In this document: piece after piece, positions 1-10,600 of the stretch
How the letters are laid out: every line of letters starts with the position of its first letter
Position numbering within the stretch: the first letter of the stretch is position 1
NCBI GenBank assembly: GCA_037349105.1
Contig: JAYJMM010000099.1
Location: 1,488,001 to 1,552,000, forward strand
Direction: 5' to 3'
DNA: 64,000 nucleotides
Source of the DNA: Limnomonas spitsbergensis
Taxonomy: Eukaryota > Chlorophyta > Chlorophyceae > Chlamydomonadales
Translations under genes and position numbers: made by a program
The notes under the pieces: generated by a model
What the model was told of the DNA's origin: nothing
What the model saw: only the letters and a program-made list of their open reading frames with translations
Databases searched by the model: none

Positions 1-537
1 AGAGGCAGGGTGGGATCAGTAGGGAGGGATCAGCGGGGAGGGAGGGAGTGAGGGAGCAAGAGGCAGGGTGGGATCAGTAGGGAGGGATCAGCGGGGAGGG
101 AGGGAGTGAAGGAGCAAGAGGCAGGGTGGGATCAGTAGGGAGGGATCAGCGGGGAGGGAGGGAGTGAAGGAGCAAGAGGCAGGGTGGGATCAGTAGGGAG
201 GGATCAGCGGGGAGGGAGGGAGTGAGGGAGCAAGAGGCAGGGTGGGATCAGTAGGGAGGGATCAGCGGGGAGGGAGGGAGTGAAGGAGCAAGAGGCAGGG
301 TGGGATCAGTAGGGAGGGATCAGCGGGGAGGGAGGGAGTGAAGGAGCAAGAGGCAGGGTGGGATCAGTAGGGAGGGATCAGCGGGGAGGGAGGGAGTGAA
401 GGAGCAAGAGGCAGGGTGGGATCAGTAGGGAGGGATCAGCGGGGAGGGAGGGAGTGAGGGAGCAAGAGGCAAGGTGGGATCAGTAGGGAGGGATCAGCGG
501 GGAGGGAGGGAGTGAAGGAGCAAGAGGCAGGGTGGGA
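1..537. repeat. 58-bp minisatellite, about 9 units
   Basis: Near-perfect tandem array with a 58-bp period. The unit start recurs at 1, 59 and 117, and units differ mainly by TGAGGG versus TGAAGG. Read on the minus strand it is CT-rich and contains CTGATCCCTCC words that resemble the acceptor-side edge of exon 26 of the big ARM gene (62960). The corresponding plus-strand interval at 62780-62940 has a looser CT-rich array of the same kind. It lies where the intron before exon 26 would be in the inverted gene copy. Confidence 0.9.
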
Positions 538-1594
538 GGCAGTGACAATGGGGGAGGCAGCGAGGGAGTCGGAGGCAGTTGGGTGTGGGAGCAAAAACTA
601 GTGAGGGTGAGGGACAGCCCATCTGACAGGATAAGGTGTGAAGGAGGGATAAGCAGCAGGGAGGTACCAACCTAGGTAGGGAGGGTGGGGGAGCAAAAGA
701 CAAAGAGGATGAGGGAGCAAGAGGACGCACAACGGCTTTCAAACATGAGGTAACTGAATTGTAGCTGACACACCCTGAATGATCAGTCATACTGAGCCCA
801 TACATACACTGCCCGCCCCGCCAGCCTCCCTGACCCCACCATCATCCATTCCCATCACTGTTTTGTGCCGCAATTGAGATATAGCGCCACCGCGGCGGCA
901 AAGACCTTGCAACATAAGTTAGCTGAATCTGAGCTGAATTGTAGATGAAACACCCTGAATCACTAATTCCGCTGAGCACCTACCAATCCCACCTGCCGCC
1001 CCTGCCCTCACCCCACCGTCATCCTAGTATCCCATCGCTGCTTTGGGCTGCAAAGGCCTGTACCACCATGGCGGCAAAGGCCTTGCAGCATTATGCACCA
1101 GAAACATATCTGAAACTCCCCAAAACATCAATGATGCTGAGGAAATTTACGTATACGCTTATACTCCCCTCCCCGCCCCACACTCACCCCAACCACATAT
1201 TCCCCCTTGCTGCTTTGTGACCCTAAGTAAAGCCCCTCAGCGGCCTCAGTGGCCTTAAACGTGGGGTAGCTGAATTGTAGCTGAAACGCCCTGAAATATG
1301 AGTAACGTAGAGCAAACTTACTTGTACAAATCCTCCCCACCCTCCCCACCCTCCCTGGCCTCACCCCACCCACATCTTTCCCCTTGCTGCTTCTTGCCGC
1401 GTAGAACAGCACCACTGCACTACCGCAGCCGCAGTGATATCGGCAGGTGACCCCTCGTTGAGCATGGCAGACAAAAAGGAGTTTGCATTGGCCCGGTCAC
1501 CCCTAACGAGATTGGCCTGTAGGAGGCAGGGCAGGTTTGGATTTGAATTTAAATCCTTCCATATGCACCCTCTGATGTGCACCTAGTTGGCCTG

Positions 1595-1765
1595 GAGTGT
1601 CCAAGGAGGGGTTTGTATCAGCACGACCACCCCCACGGAGGTTGGCCTGCAAGAGACAGGATGAGTTGAAATTCGAATTCCAAGAATTAAAAATGCACCA
1701 AAGCCACTATGAGTGGCGAGGGAGGAGTGTGCATCGGCACGGTCATTACCATCGAGGTTGGCCTG
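1595..1765 (-). repeat. two truncated copies of the exon-25 5' edge
   Basis: On the minus strand, two segments (about 1765-1710 and 1655-1600) repeat the acceptor and first 30 or so bases of exon 25, beginning GCAGGCCAACCTC. They lie upstream of the pseudogene copy of that exon at 1516. Neither continues into the rest of the exon. The intact plus-strand gene lacks these copies upstream of exon 25. Confidence 0.75.
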
Positions 1766-2149
1766 CGGGGGGGATTACGGTTTTGACGTTCAGCTTATCC
1801 CTCAAACCCTATCACAACTGACCTGAACACAATCCCCAGGTCAAACTGACGAAGACGGAAAGTTCAAAGTGAACGGTGACAGCTCAGCGTAGTGAGGATA
1901 GGGGCATGCCACTTTTAATTCAAACTGCTGTCTGATTTTGCCACCCTGCGTGCATTTAATTTGATTTTTTAATTATATCCTTGCACTGGTAGTACCTAGC
2001 TTAGCTTATGACCATTAAATCATCATAACTGACATACACCCTCCCTTCCACTCACCAGCGTCAACATGACTGGCAGTGCCACCATGGCCTCTTCCCACCA
2101 GGGGGTGAGGCTAGAGGCCTCCCTGGCCACCTCAAACAGCTGCTGGATC

Positions 2150-2420
2150 TGATCAAGGGGCAGGGACAGGGGGTAGGGAGGTCAGATGAGGCCAGAGGGG
2201 CAGGGGGTAGAGGGGCAGGGCAGAGGGGCAGGGACAGGGGGTAGGGAGGTCAGATGAGGCCAGAGGGGCAGGGGGCAGAGGGGCAGAGACAGGGTTGGGA
2301 GGTAAGATGTGGGCAGAGGGGCAGGGACAGGGGCAGGAGGCAGTGGGGCAGGGACAGGGACAGGGGGCAGGGGGTGCAGTTGCATGGAGGTGGGTACAGA
2401 GGCAGGGGGGCATGCATGGA
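2150..2420 (-). repeat. CT-rich imperfect repeats before the exon-24 copy
   Basis: Repeated words of the type CCCTGCCCCTCTGCCC and CTGACCTCCCTACCC (minus-strand reading) fill the intron just before the exon-24 acceptor. The plus-strand paralogue has an equivalent array at 60150-60345. The long minus-strand ORFs here come from this low complexity and are not genes. Confidence 0.7.
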
Positions 2421-3639
2421 GTAGGGAGGTAAGCAGGGGGCAGGGAGGTGAGCAGGAGGCAATACCATGAAATATGCACGAGATGCAAGATGTGTGGGCA
2501 CCATGGTGTTGTACCGCCTAGTTCTGTTTTCCCTCCTTTTAGGGTTCAGCCCAGGATCTAAGGTTTGGTCTGGGCCTGCTCCAAAGTCAATATGCTGTTG
2601 TTCAGAATTGAAGCCTGCTTGGTGTGCATACCCCTCTCTGCTGGCAAACGCATCAACTATCCACACTCAGGTTCAAAAGTCAAGAGAGGGGCATGGAGGA
2701 GTTCCCCACATGCCCAGCTTCCCCACTACGCCCGTCTATGCATCCGCTCCAGGTGGACTGCTAGGGTTCACACCCGACCTCCTATCCATGTATTGCTGTC
2801 CGGTAACTGATGACCTATGGGGTTAGATTTATACCACCACATCACGTCCACCATATTGGGTTGAGAATTTAGGGTTTTTACCACCAAATCAGGTCCTCCG
2901 TTTTGGGTTTAGGGTTGGGGATTAATACCACCATATCAGGTCCACAGATTTGGATTTAGGATTCCTGGTTTCCACCGTTAATGGAGGGATTCACCGCTTG
3001 GGGGTTTACACCACCACATACACCAGATCTAAATTAATCAGCCACGTGCTCAAGGTTACGGTAGGCCCTTCCCCCCCACACACCCCACACACCCACACAC
3101 CAGATCCAGTTTTTCCAGAAACATACTGAAGGTCTAGGTGTACGCCCCCCCCCTGCACCAAATCAACTTTTCCATGAACATACTAGTATTCAAATCCCCC
3201 CCCCCCCCTATCGCCAAATGTAGACTGGCTGGCTCCATAGTTCAGGTTCAGGTTTAAGCCACCGTACCATATCAAATTTCAAAGTGTAGGGGACACATGC
3301 CCCCTGCACAAAAACTAGATTTTGCCAGTTACGTGTGCTGACAATTTCGGGATTACATCCCCCCTCCCTCTCCCCTCGCACCAGATACAGGTTTGTCTGC
3401 TTAGCGCATGCCTTGTCCTCGTGTCGTATCAGAAATCCGCAGCACACGCAGCATGCCACCCGCAAATCCATGTTGCCCTTGCCCTGCTCCATGGCAGCCA
3501 TGAGGACCTGGGAACCATTCTCATGCGGGGCGAAACATATATAATGATGCTGAGTAGATCCAGGGAGTGCTAACAGATCCAAAGATGCTGAGTGGATCCA
3601 GGGAGAGTGATTGGTTCTGTAATTACCGGACATTCGGAC

Positions 3640-3685
3640 AATGCTCCATGGCATCCATGGAGACCTGGGAACTATTTTCATACAA
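3640..3685 (-). repeat. truncated copy of the exon-23 5' edge
   Basis: On the minus strand this segment repeats the beginning of exon 23 (TTCCCAGGTC followed by CATGG ATGCCATGGAGCA) about 115 bases upstream of the pseudogene exon at 3522. The intact gene has no such copy before 59281. Confidence 0.65.
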
Positions 3686-3689
3686 AGCA

Positions 3690-4545
3690 GACACTCAGAT
3701 GCATGGGTTAGGCATGCAGGTGTATGAGTAAGGCACACAGGTGCATGGGCAAGGTATGCAGGTGCATGAGTAAGGCATGCAGGTGCATGGGTAAGGCATG
3801 CAGGTGCACGGGTACGGCATGCAGGTCCATGGAATGCAGGTGCATGGGTATGGCACGCAGGTGCATGGGCAAGGCATGCAGGTGCATGGGTAAGGCATGC
3901 AGGTGTATGGGTAAGGCATGCAGGTGCATGGGTAACACATGCAGGTGCATGGGTAAGGCATGCAGGTGCATGGGTAAGGCATGCAGGTGCATGGGTAAGG
4001 CATGCAGGTCCATGGGTAAGGCATGCAGGTGCATCGGTAAGGCATGCAGGTGCATCGGTTAGGCATGCAGGTGCATCGGTTAGGCATGCAGGTGCATGGG
4101 CAAGGCATGCAGGTGCATGGGTAAGGCATGCAGGTGCATGGGTAAGGCATGCAGGTGCATGGGTAAGGCATGCAGGTGCATGGGTAAGGCATGCAGGTGC
4201 ATCGGTTAGGCATGCAGGTGTATGGGTAAGGCATGCAGGTGTATGGGTAAGGCATGCAGGTGCATGGGAAAGGCATGCAGGTGCATGGGTGAGGCATGCA
4301 GGTGCATGGGTAAGGCATGCAGGTGCATGGGTAAGGCATGCAGGTGCATGGGTAAGGCATGCAGGTGCATGGGTAAGGCATGCAGGTGCATTGGTAAGGC
4401 ATGCAGGTCCATGGGTAAGGCATGCAGGCCCATCGGTAAGGTACGCAGGTGCATGGGTAAGGCATGCAGGTGCATGGGTAAGGCATGCAGGTGCATGGGT
4501 AAGGCATGCAGGTGCATGGGTAAGGCATGCAGGTGCATGCGTAGG
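3690..4545. repeat. 21-bp minisatellite, about 40 units
   Basis: Tandem array of a 21-base unit, consensus AAGGCATGCAGGTGCATGGGT, with point variants and a few shortened units (near 3830). Because 21 is a multiple of 3 and the unit lacks stops in several frames, it creates long artificial ORFs on both strands (cysteine-rich 7-residue repeats). It sits in the intron between the exon-22 and exon-23 copies of the inverted ARM pseudogene; the intact gene has no equivalent. Confidence 0.95.
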
Positions 4546-4969
4546 TTTGCTTCATGCCTTGTTGTGCCTTGTCATGTAAATGCCTTGCTATGGCATGCAA
4601 GTCCAGGTTGCTCCCAAGTCTTATCAGGACTGCCTCGCTTCCTTTGAAAGCACCTTGCACACCGCTGTAGCTGCGTTCCAGGTGTGGTGGATTGAGGGCA
4701 TATAGCTCTGCCAATTACAGTCCCTTTGGTGGATGAGTTGCGTACCTGAGTTCCAGCCAACGCAATTCCAGGATAAATGAAGTAAGTTTTCATCAGACTG
4801 GGGATAGTTCAGTTATTTTTATCTGACTGGGGCAAATCTAGGTACTTTTACCGGCCAAAGGCAAATTTAGCTACATTTACCAGAAGGGACGTAATGACTT
4901 GTACGGAAGTGAAATGTAATTGCACAGCTCTGGTTAACAGGCTAGGGGTATAGGGTTTCTCCCACTCCC

Positions 4970-5245
4970 TGCTTGAGAGCAAAGCGGGCGCCAGTGTGAC
5001 TGAAGTCGGGGAGAAATGGATCCAGGGTTCAGGCCTTCAGGCTCTCACATCCTCTAAGCGCTTTTGGACGCTGTAGTCGGGGAGTGGTGGTGTCATGAAG
5101 ATGGGGTCAAGGGTTCCTCCCACCAGCACGGAGGGCAACGCGGTAACGCTTGTTGTTGCAGGCAGGCAGGAGCGGGTCCATGGTCCCACACCCTCTGAGT
5201 GATTTTACGCGCCGCTGTCGCTGCAGTTGGGGAGTAGCGGTGTTG
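4970..5245 (-). repeat. three diverged copies of the exon-22 3' edge
   Basis: Downstream (in gene direction) of the exon-22 copy, segments near 5240-5190, 5090-5040 and 5015-4975 repeat the last part of the exon (CTACTCCCCGACNGCAGC) and, in the first, the following intron start. Spacing is roughly 110-150 bases. The intact gene has at most one weak trace of this after 58637, so these arose after the duplication. Confidence 0.7.
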
Positions 5246-5449
5246 CGGGTTAGGGTTTAGGGTTCTGCTCACTCCCTCTGGGCGCACCTTGCCTGCGGTT
5301 TTGGCTGCCGTCGGGGAGTAGTGGGCCAGGCCGCAGAGCAGGAGCAGTGGCGGCAGCACTGGGATGATATGTGGTCCTCAGCAGCGATACTAGTATGAAG
5401 AGTGTGTCAAGCTATTGAGCAGCAAGGGCAAGGCATCGGCATCACCTAC

Positions 5450-5812
5450 GCAGATGCAGCAGTACATAAAGTACAGTATATCAGTACAGCACACCACATC
5501 AGCATGACGAGTCCGTCGCGATCTTGACAGTAAGGACATAGCCAAGGGCACAATCTTGGTATGACATGCAAAGGTGCAGCAGCACAGCCAGTACAACCAG
5601 GGCAGTACAACCAAGCAACAGTACAATACACCAGGACACCTAGCACGATAGTGTGACCAGTTATGCACAGCACACCATATGCAACAGTACAGTACAAAAG
5701 TACAACAAATGGAGTACATAACACCATCAATAACAATACAAACAGTGCAGTTCAGCATAACAGTACAGCTACCACCATACAGTATAAAAGGAACAACCAG
5801 TACCCGCAAAGC
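5450..5812 (-). repeat. degenerate intron repeats before the exon-15 copy
   Basis: The minus strand is rich in GTACTGTACTG-type words. It contains a second copy of the exon-15 coding edge (near 5560-5515, GCCCTTGGCTATGTCC) upstream of the copy at 5445. The same composition precedes exon 15 in the intact gene at 51830-51971. ORFs here are repeat shadows. Confidence 0.6.
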
Positions 5813-5880
5813 ACAGCACAGCACAGCACAGCACAGCACAGCACAGCACAGCACAGCACAGCGCAGCGCAGCGCAGCGCA
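5813..5880. repeat. pentanucleotide microsatellite (GCACA)n
   Basis: About ten units of GCACA, followed by four of the variant GCGCA. Confidence 0.95.
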
Positions 5881-5938
5881 GTGAAAAGAAAACATCGCCG
5901 AATGCAAACGCACAAGAAGTCCTAATGCTCACAGGCGG

Positions 5939-6567
5939 TCACAGTTTGCACTGAGTGTGGACGAGGGCCTCTGCCTCGGCCAGGTTCTCAACATGCATGA
6001 GGTACCTACGGTAGCAGTCGGTTGGCAGGACTTTGCAAAGGGGGGACGCATCAATCGCTCGGCCTCCCTCTGCCGGGCTGAGGCGCGCTTGGATGAGCGC
6101 AAGAACGGCCCACCAGACCGGGCATCTCTTCTGAGGATCCTGATCATAAAATAGCAGCGCTGAGTCAGGGAGGTGGCAAGGCAGGGACAAGTGGGCATGT
6201 CATGAGGCGGCTGCTGCGGGCGCATGGGCCGTTGATGCTACGGCAGCCTCGAGGGCAGCCGGGCGGAGACGACAATGGCATGAGACCTGCTCTGGGCAGG
6301 TTGGAGCGCCGCATGTGAGGACAGCGGGAGAGCCATGACAGCCTCCAGGTCAGCCAGGCAGGCCTGAATGCGCACCCCCTCCTGGGGGCATGGAGCCATG
6401 CAAGGAGGAAGGGTGGCAGGTTGCTTTAAGGCCTGTGCATCGACAAGCTGGGTGGCCAGGGAGGCTAACTGGGTTGTCATGGACGCCAGATCCTTCTGGA
6501 GGAGCTGCGAGGCAGCCTGCGCTGCGATGAGCTGCTCCTGAGCGCGCGAGCGTCGAGGGCGCGGCAT
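5939..6567 (-). pseudogene. degenerate hypothetical coding region
   Basis: Two adjacent minus-strand ORFs look like one interrupted coding sequence. The first (6567-6238) starts MPRPRRSRAQEQ and continues into an alanine/leucine/glutamine-rich stretch that could form a coiled coil (residues 8-45). A TAG stop and a change of frame follow, then a second part (about 6190-5939) with a natural-looking composition containing CPVWWAVLALIQARLS. I do not recognise the family. An N-terminal coiled coil followed by a Trp-rich segment is compatible with a mobile-element Gag remnant, but that is a guess. A short intron between the parts (GTAGCATC..) is the alternative to decay. Confidence 0.35.
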
Positions 6568-6599
6568 ACGATCCTTCCCTCAAGACCGCAAGGTGCGAA

Positions 6600-7645
6600 C
6601 CCTCTGCTTTCCACCCTTTTATCATGCCTTTATATCGGCTTTTTCTGCCTTGCGGAACCCACTGATGCAAGATCTGCAACGTCAGAACTCCCTCGTCCAA
6701 TATACATCTCATCCCTGCATCTCACTGACTTTGCTACACCCCACGCAAGATAACTCGATTTGAGCGATCTAAGACAGGTTTTCTCTACTGCCAAAGACAT
6801 CGCTTGCGCATAACAAGGTCCAACGGGCGCTGTCTTAACTCTTAATTCTCGAGTGATCCAAACCGCTTTTTCCCACGCTGAACGGAAAAGCCTTGAATTG
6901 GCGCGACAGATGCCTGTAGAATAACGAGCCAGCTCACAGAAAAGGTAAGAGAGCAGAACAATATGTGCAGTTTCCTGTCGGCCTCGCTCGTTGTCCGTGT
7001 TATAAGGCTGTATCTGTAGATCAGAGCGGTAAAGACAGACACGGTATTGCTGGGTCTAGGATGTCACACACCTGTGTAGGCCCGCCTTCCTAGCTAGACT
7101 CAGTGATGTGAGGGAGTCTCCAACTCCTCCAGCTCCCAGCCCCAGCCTCAGCCCTAGCCCCATCATACCTAACCAATCCTCGTATTGTACTCCCCTGTAC
7201 CGGTACCACCAGTTGTTCCTTGCTTCTTTCGAAGATCGATCATGCTTTAATCGCTTTATGCATGTTGAGTCATAGGACATGCACATGTGAATTGTTATTT
7301 ACTTCAGGTGCCCGAGTGAGCGTGTGGTATCCGCAGAATTCTTAAGGTATCCCCAGGCTACAGTGATTAGCAGCGCCTGGAACCCCTCCCTGTTGGACAA
7401 CAAAACTTCGGGAAATGTGAGTCACATTTCCCGATTTCACGGCATAGGATCTTGTCAACATTGGGGATCTGGTTCCCTCGAAGGAGACTTGCATGTTGTT
7501 TTAGCGTGGTATTTGCGGACATTTAAATGGGACGTAACCGTAGAGGTGTTTTGCGTCAATCAACCTAACTGGATGTCAGCATTGGATGACAGGTTAAGCA
7601 CATTTATCTGTGTGCAAAGCCTGAGTGTTGTTGTGAACCTCACAG
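6600..7645. other. no gene recognised; possible upstream region of the TIR-ARM gene
   Basis: No ORF here has recognisable content. The first certain TIR exon begins at 7646 with a splice acceptor, so a 5' exon or UTR probably lies in this interval, but I could not identify it. The ORF at 7324-7665 is in a different frame from the TIR exon. Confidence 0.4.
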
Positions 7646-10600
7646 GCAGCAATGGGAGATCATGATATCATACCGCACTGCTGACACGGGTCCCTACGGG
7701 GACGGCCTTGCAAACAAGCTGTATGCTGCCTTGGTGGAGGATGGCTGGTCCGTGTTCTTGGACGATGAAGTCTTGCCGGTGCGATTTGTAATGCACCATC
7801 GTTTAAAGAGGGAAAGAAAGAAAACTGGGCCCTAGGGTTAAGGGACTCCGCAGCTCGGGGCCGAAGCCACACATCCGCACCGTACCACCGGTCATAATAG
7901 CAGGTCTGGATGCACTTCATAGGTTTACATCTGGCGCTTAGTTGAAAGTGTCGCGCAGAATGTCGTGAGCGGGCTATCCTACTAAGGAATTAAGGATAGA
8001 ACTGCTGTGGGTCGAGCGTTATCACGCCTCCTGCTTCGGCGGAGGAGGAGTTCATAGAACCGTCTTCTATGGGTTTACGACATTAAATCTTGGTATGAGC
8101 AGGGGGTGGGAAGCCACGAGGGTTTGATCCAGGCCAAAACCAGGGTGCAGGAAAATATCGGGAAGCAAAGTCGTAGAAACCAGCGATTGCTAGATCTTAA
8201 GCTGTTATGAATGTTTCGCAATCATTCGCCACTATTGGGTCGGGATTGGGCCATCGTAGCTTCAATTTTTGCAGATCCGGCCCCCGTGGCTTCCCACCCC
8301 TTGGTATGAGCAGATATTTAGTTTTGTTAGGGTCCTGATGAATGGTTAATTGCTGATTTTCTCTGCATTTATAACTCTTGTGCTGCCTACCCCAACAATG
8401 CAGGGTGAGGTTGAATGGGTCCAAGTCTCACAAGATGCCCTCAAGCAGTGCACAATCTTCATTGCCGTCTGCTCAGATGGCTACGGTGCTTCAAAATACA
8501 AGCAGGCGGAAATCTCCCTGGCGCACATGAGGGGCAAGGTCAGTACTTCTACCAGCAGTGATGTCTTAAGTCCGTAGGGCGTATGATCCGTACTGAAATT
8601 TAATATTAAGCAACAAGTGTTCTTGGTTACCATAGATACACCCCACATCATGGACAGAAATGTTGTGCTTCAATTCTGAGTCAATCTCAAACAAACGTGT
8701 TGCAGATCTCAGCAGATCCCAGCACGAAAGGGCCTTTTTAGACATCAGCAGATCCCAATTTGAAAAAGCCTGTGCAGATCTCAGCAGATGCTAGTTTGAA
8801 AGTGTCCTTACAGATAAATTTGGATCCTAGTTTCAGTTGAAATGCCAAGGTTGCAGATCCCAGCAAGTCCCAGTTCGAAGCGCTCTTGCAGATCTCTTTG
8901 GATCCTAGTTTGACATGCCATATATCAGCAGATGCTAATTTGAAAGTGCCATCGTTACCTTATCATGCTATTCGTTTTGCCCTTTAGTTAGCCCTGCATT
9001 TGATCCGTTATGAAACTTGATTGTAAACAAAGTGCTCTAGGTGACCATAGATTCCTCCCGCACACTGGACTCTAATGCAGTTGCTAAATTTTGAATATAC
9101 CCCAAACACACGCAAAAGTCTTGAGAATTGGGTTTTTCTTTATACCGGTACATCATATGTAGCGGCCTTTGGGTGTATATCTGAATACCGGTCAATAATT
9201 AACAGAGTCAGTCGATGAATGACAACCTGGTCTCCCGATTTGTGCCGCTATTTGAGGGCTTCATCCCACTCTGAAATGGCCTTGCAGATCACAGCAGATC
9301 ACAGTTTGAAATTGCCTGTGCAGATCTCTGCAGATGCTAGATTGAAAGCGCGCCCTTGCAGATCTCTTCGGATCCTAGTTTGATATGCCTATGCAGATCT
9401 CAGCAGATCCCAGTTTAAAAGCGCTCTCGCAGATCTCGTTGGGTTATAGTTTAAAATACCACACAACAGTAGATGCTCATTTGAAAGTGCCTTAGTTTTA
9501 TTCCATGCTCGTAAGTTGTCTGAAGGCCTACTATTGTCATAATCATGCTATTCGTCTTACTGGTTCGTTTCCTGATCGGAAGCTGGATACAGTTATATTT
9601 AGTGGTTCATTTTTGCCCCAAGACCGCTTCAAGATAATCTCGATGCCTGGATTGACACCGTGATCAACCGGAGCTGTTGCAGGTATTTTGACAAGAGCTC
9701 TGGCTGTTGTTGCCTGGTTGTTGCTGCTAGGACCAGTAGATTCACTTCATCATCTTATGGTGCCTTCGTTGTCTGATGCGGTGCTGCGGGTACCAGTACA
9801 CGTCCTTCCGTCGCTTTAGAAAACATCCAAAACTAAGCTGTATTTTCATATCTGTAGGCATGATACGATGGCACCGTAGTAGCAAACATGCTAACATTTG
9901 TGTTGCGAACGGTGCTACTCCCCGTGTTGGCCAGTTTTTCAGGATTGGGGGCAGAAATATCCGGTCTTTGGTTTGTTCTTTCAACCGGTTCGAATACTAA
10001 TCGAACTCAACCATTTGTTTGCTTGAAGAAACGAAAGAAGAAAACTGACTGATACGTCCGTAGTTACTCCCCGCATTATGGACTGGAATGTAGTAGCTCA
10101 ATTCCGAAAATCAAGAGAGTTGTGCGCACATACCGGTGGCGGCCTTTGTGGGCATCTTGTCACTGAACAATTAATTAGCTACCTCACTTGATGAATGACT
10201 GACGACCCGGTAACATAATTTCGCATATCGGTTGATAACGCTATTTCATGGCCCCATCTCATTGTCCCAGTTTGAATGTGCCAAATCTCAACAGATCCCT
10301 GTTTGACAGCACCCTTGCAGATGCCAGCAGATTTCAGTTTGAAAGCTCCCTGGTAGATCTCACATTTTCCCGTTCAAAAGAATCCTTGTAAATTTCCGCA
10401 ATTTCCAGTATGAACGCACCCTTGCGTTCAAACTGGGATCTCAGCATATTCCAGTTTGAAAGCGCTTTTGCAGATCTTAGCAGATGCCAGTCTGATAGGG
10501 CCCTAGTAAATCTCAGCGTATTCCAGTTTAAACGCACCCTTATAAATCTCAGCAGATTCCAGTTGGGAAGCATCCTTACAGATCTTAGCGGATTCCAGTT

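Larger units (their letters stand above)
1365..5445 (-). pseudogene. inverted partial copy of the large ARM-repeat gene, broken
   Basis: Reading the minus strand, exons matching the plus-strand gene appear in the same order: a piece of exon 15 (5445 down to about 5390), exon 22 (about 5389-5288), exon 23 (3522-3382), exon 24 (2148-2056) and exon 25 (1516-1365). Exons 16-21 are missing; exon 15 runs straight into exon 22 near 5390. Visible lesions are a 5-base shortening in exon 22, an acceptor changed from AG to AT at exon 23, and an 8-base duplication in exon 25 (152 versus 144 bases) that shifts the frame. Exon 24 is intact and nearly identical to its partner, including its splice borders. 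Exon 23 keeps the exact 141-base length. I infer a non-functional segmental duplication in inverted orientation, about 52 kb from the intact gene. Sequence to the left of base 1 could hold more of it. Confidence 0.85.

Noticed and set aside
1..537. CRISPR-like array
   Set aside because: The 58-bp units are continuous with no variable spacers; a minisatellite in a eukaryotic intron.
3695..4714. 339-codon cysteine-rich ORF on the minus strand and partners on the plus strand
   Set aside because: Product of the 21-bp minisatellite, whose period is a multiple of three; lies in an intron of the pseudogene.
5390..5932. 180-codon Cys-rich minus-strand ORF
   Set aside because: Arises from the pentanucleotide microsatellite and degenerate intron repeats next to the exon-15 copy.
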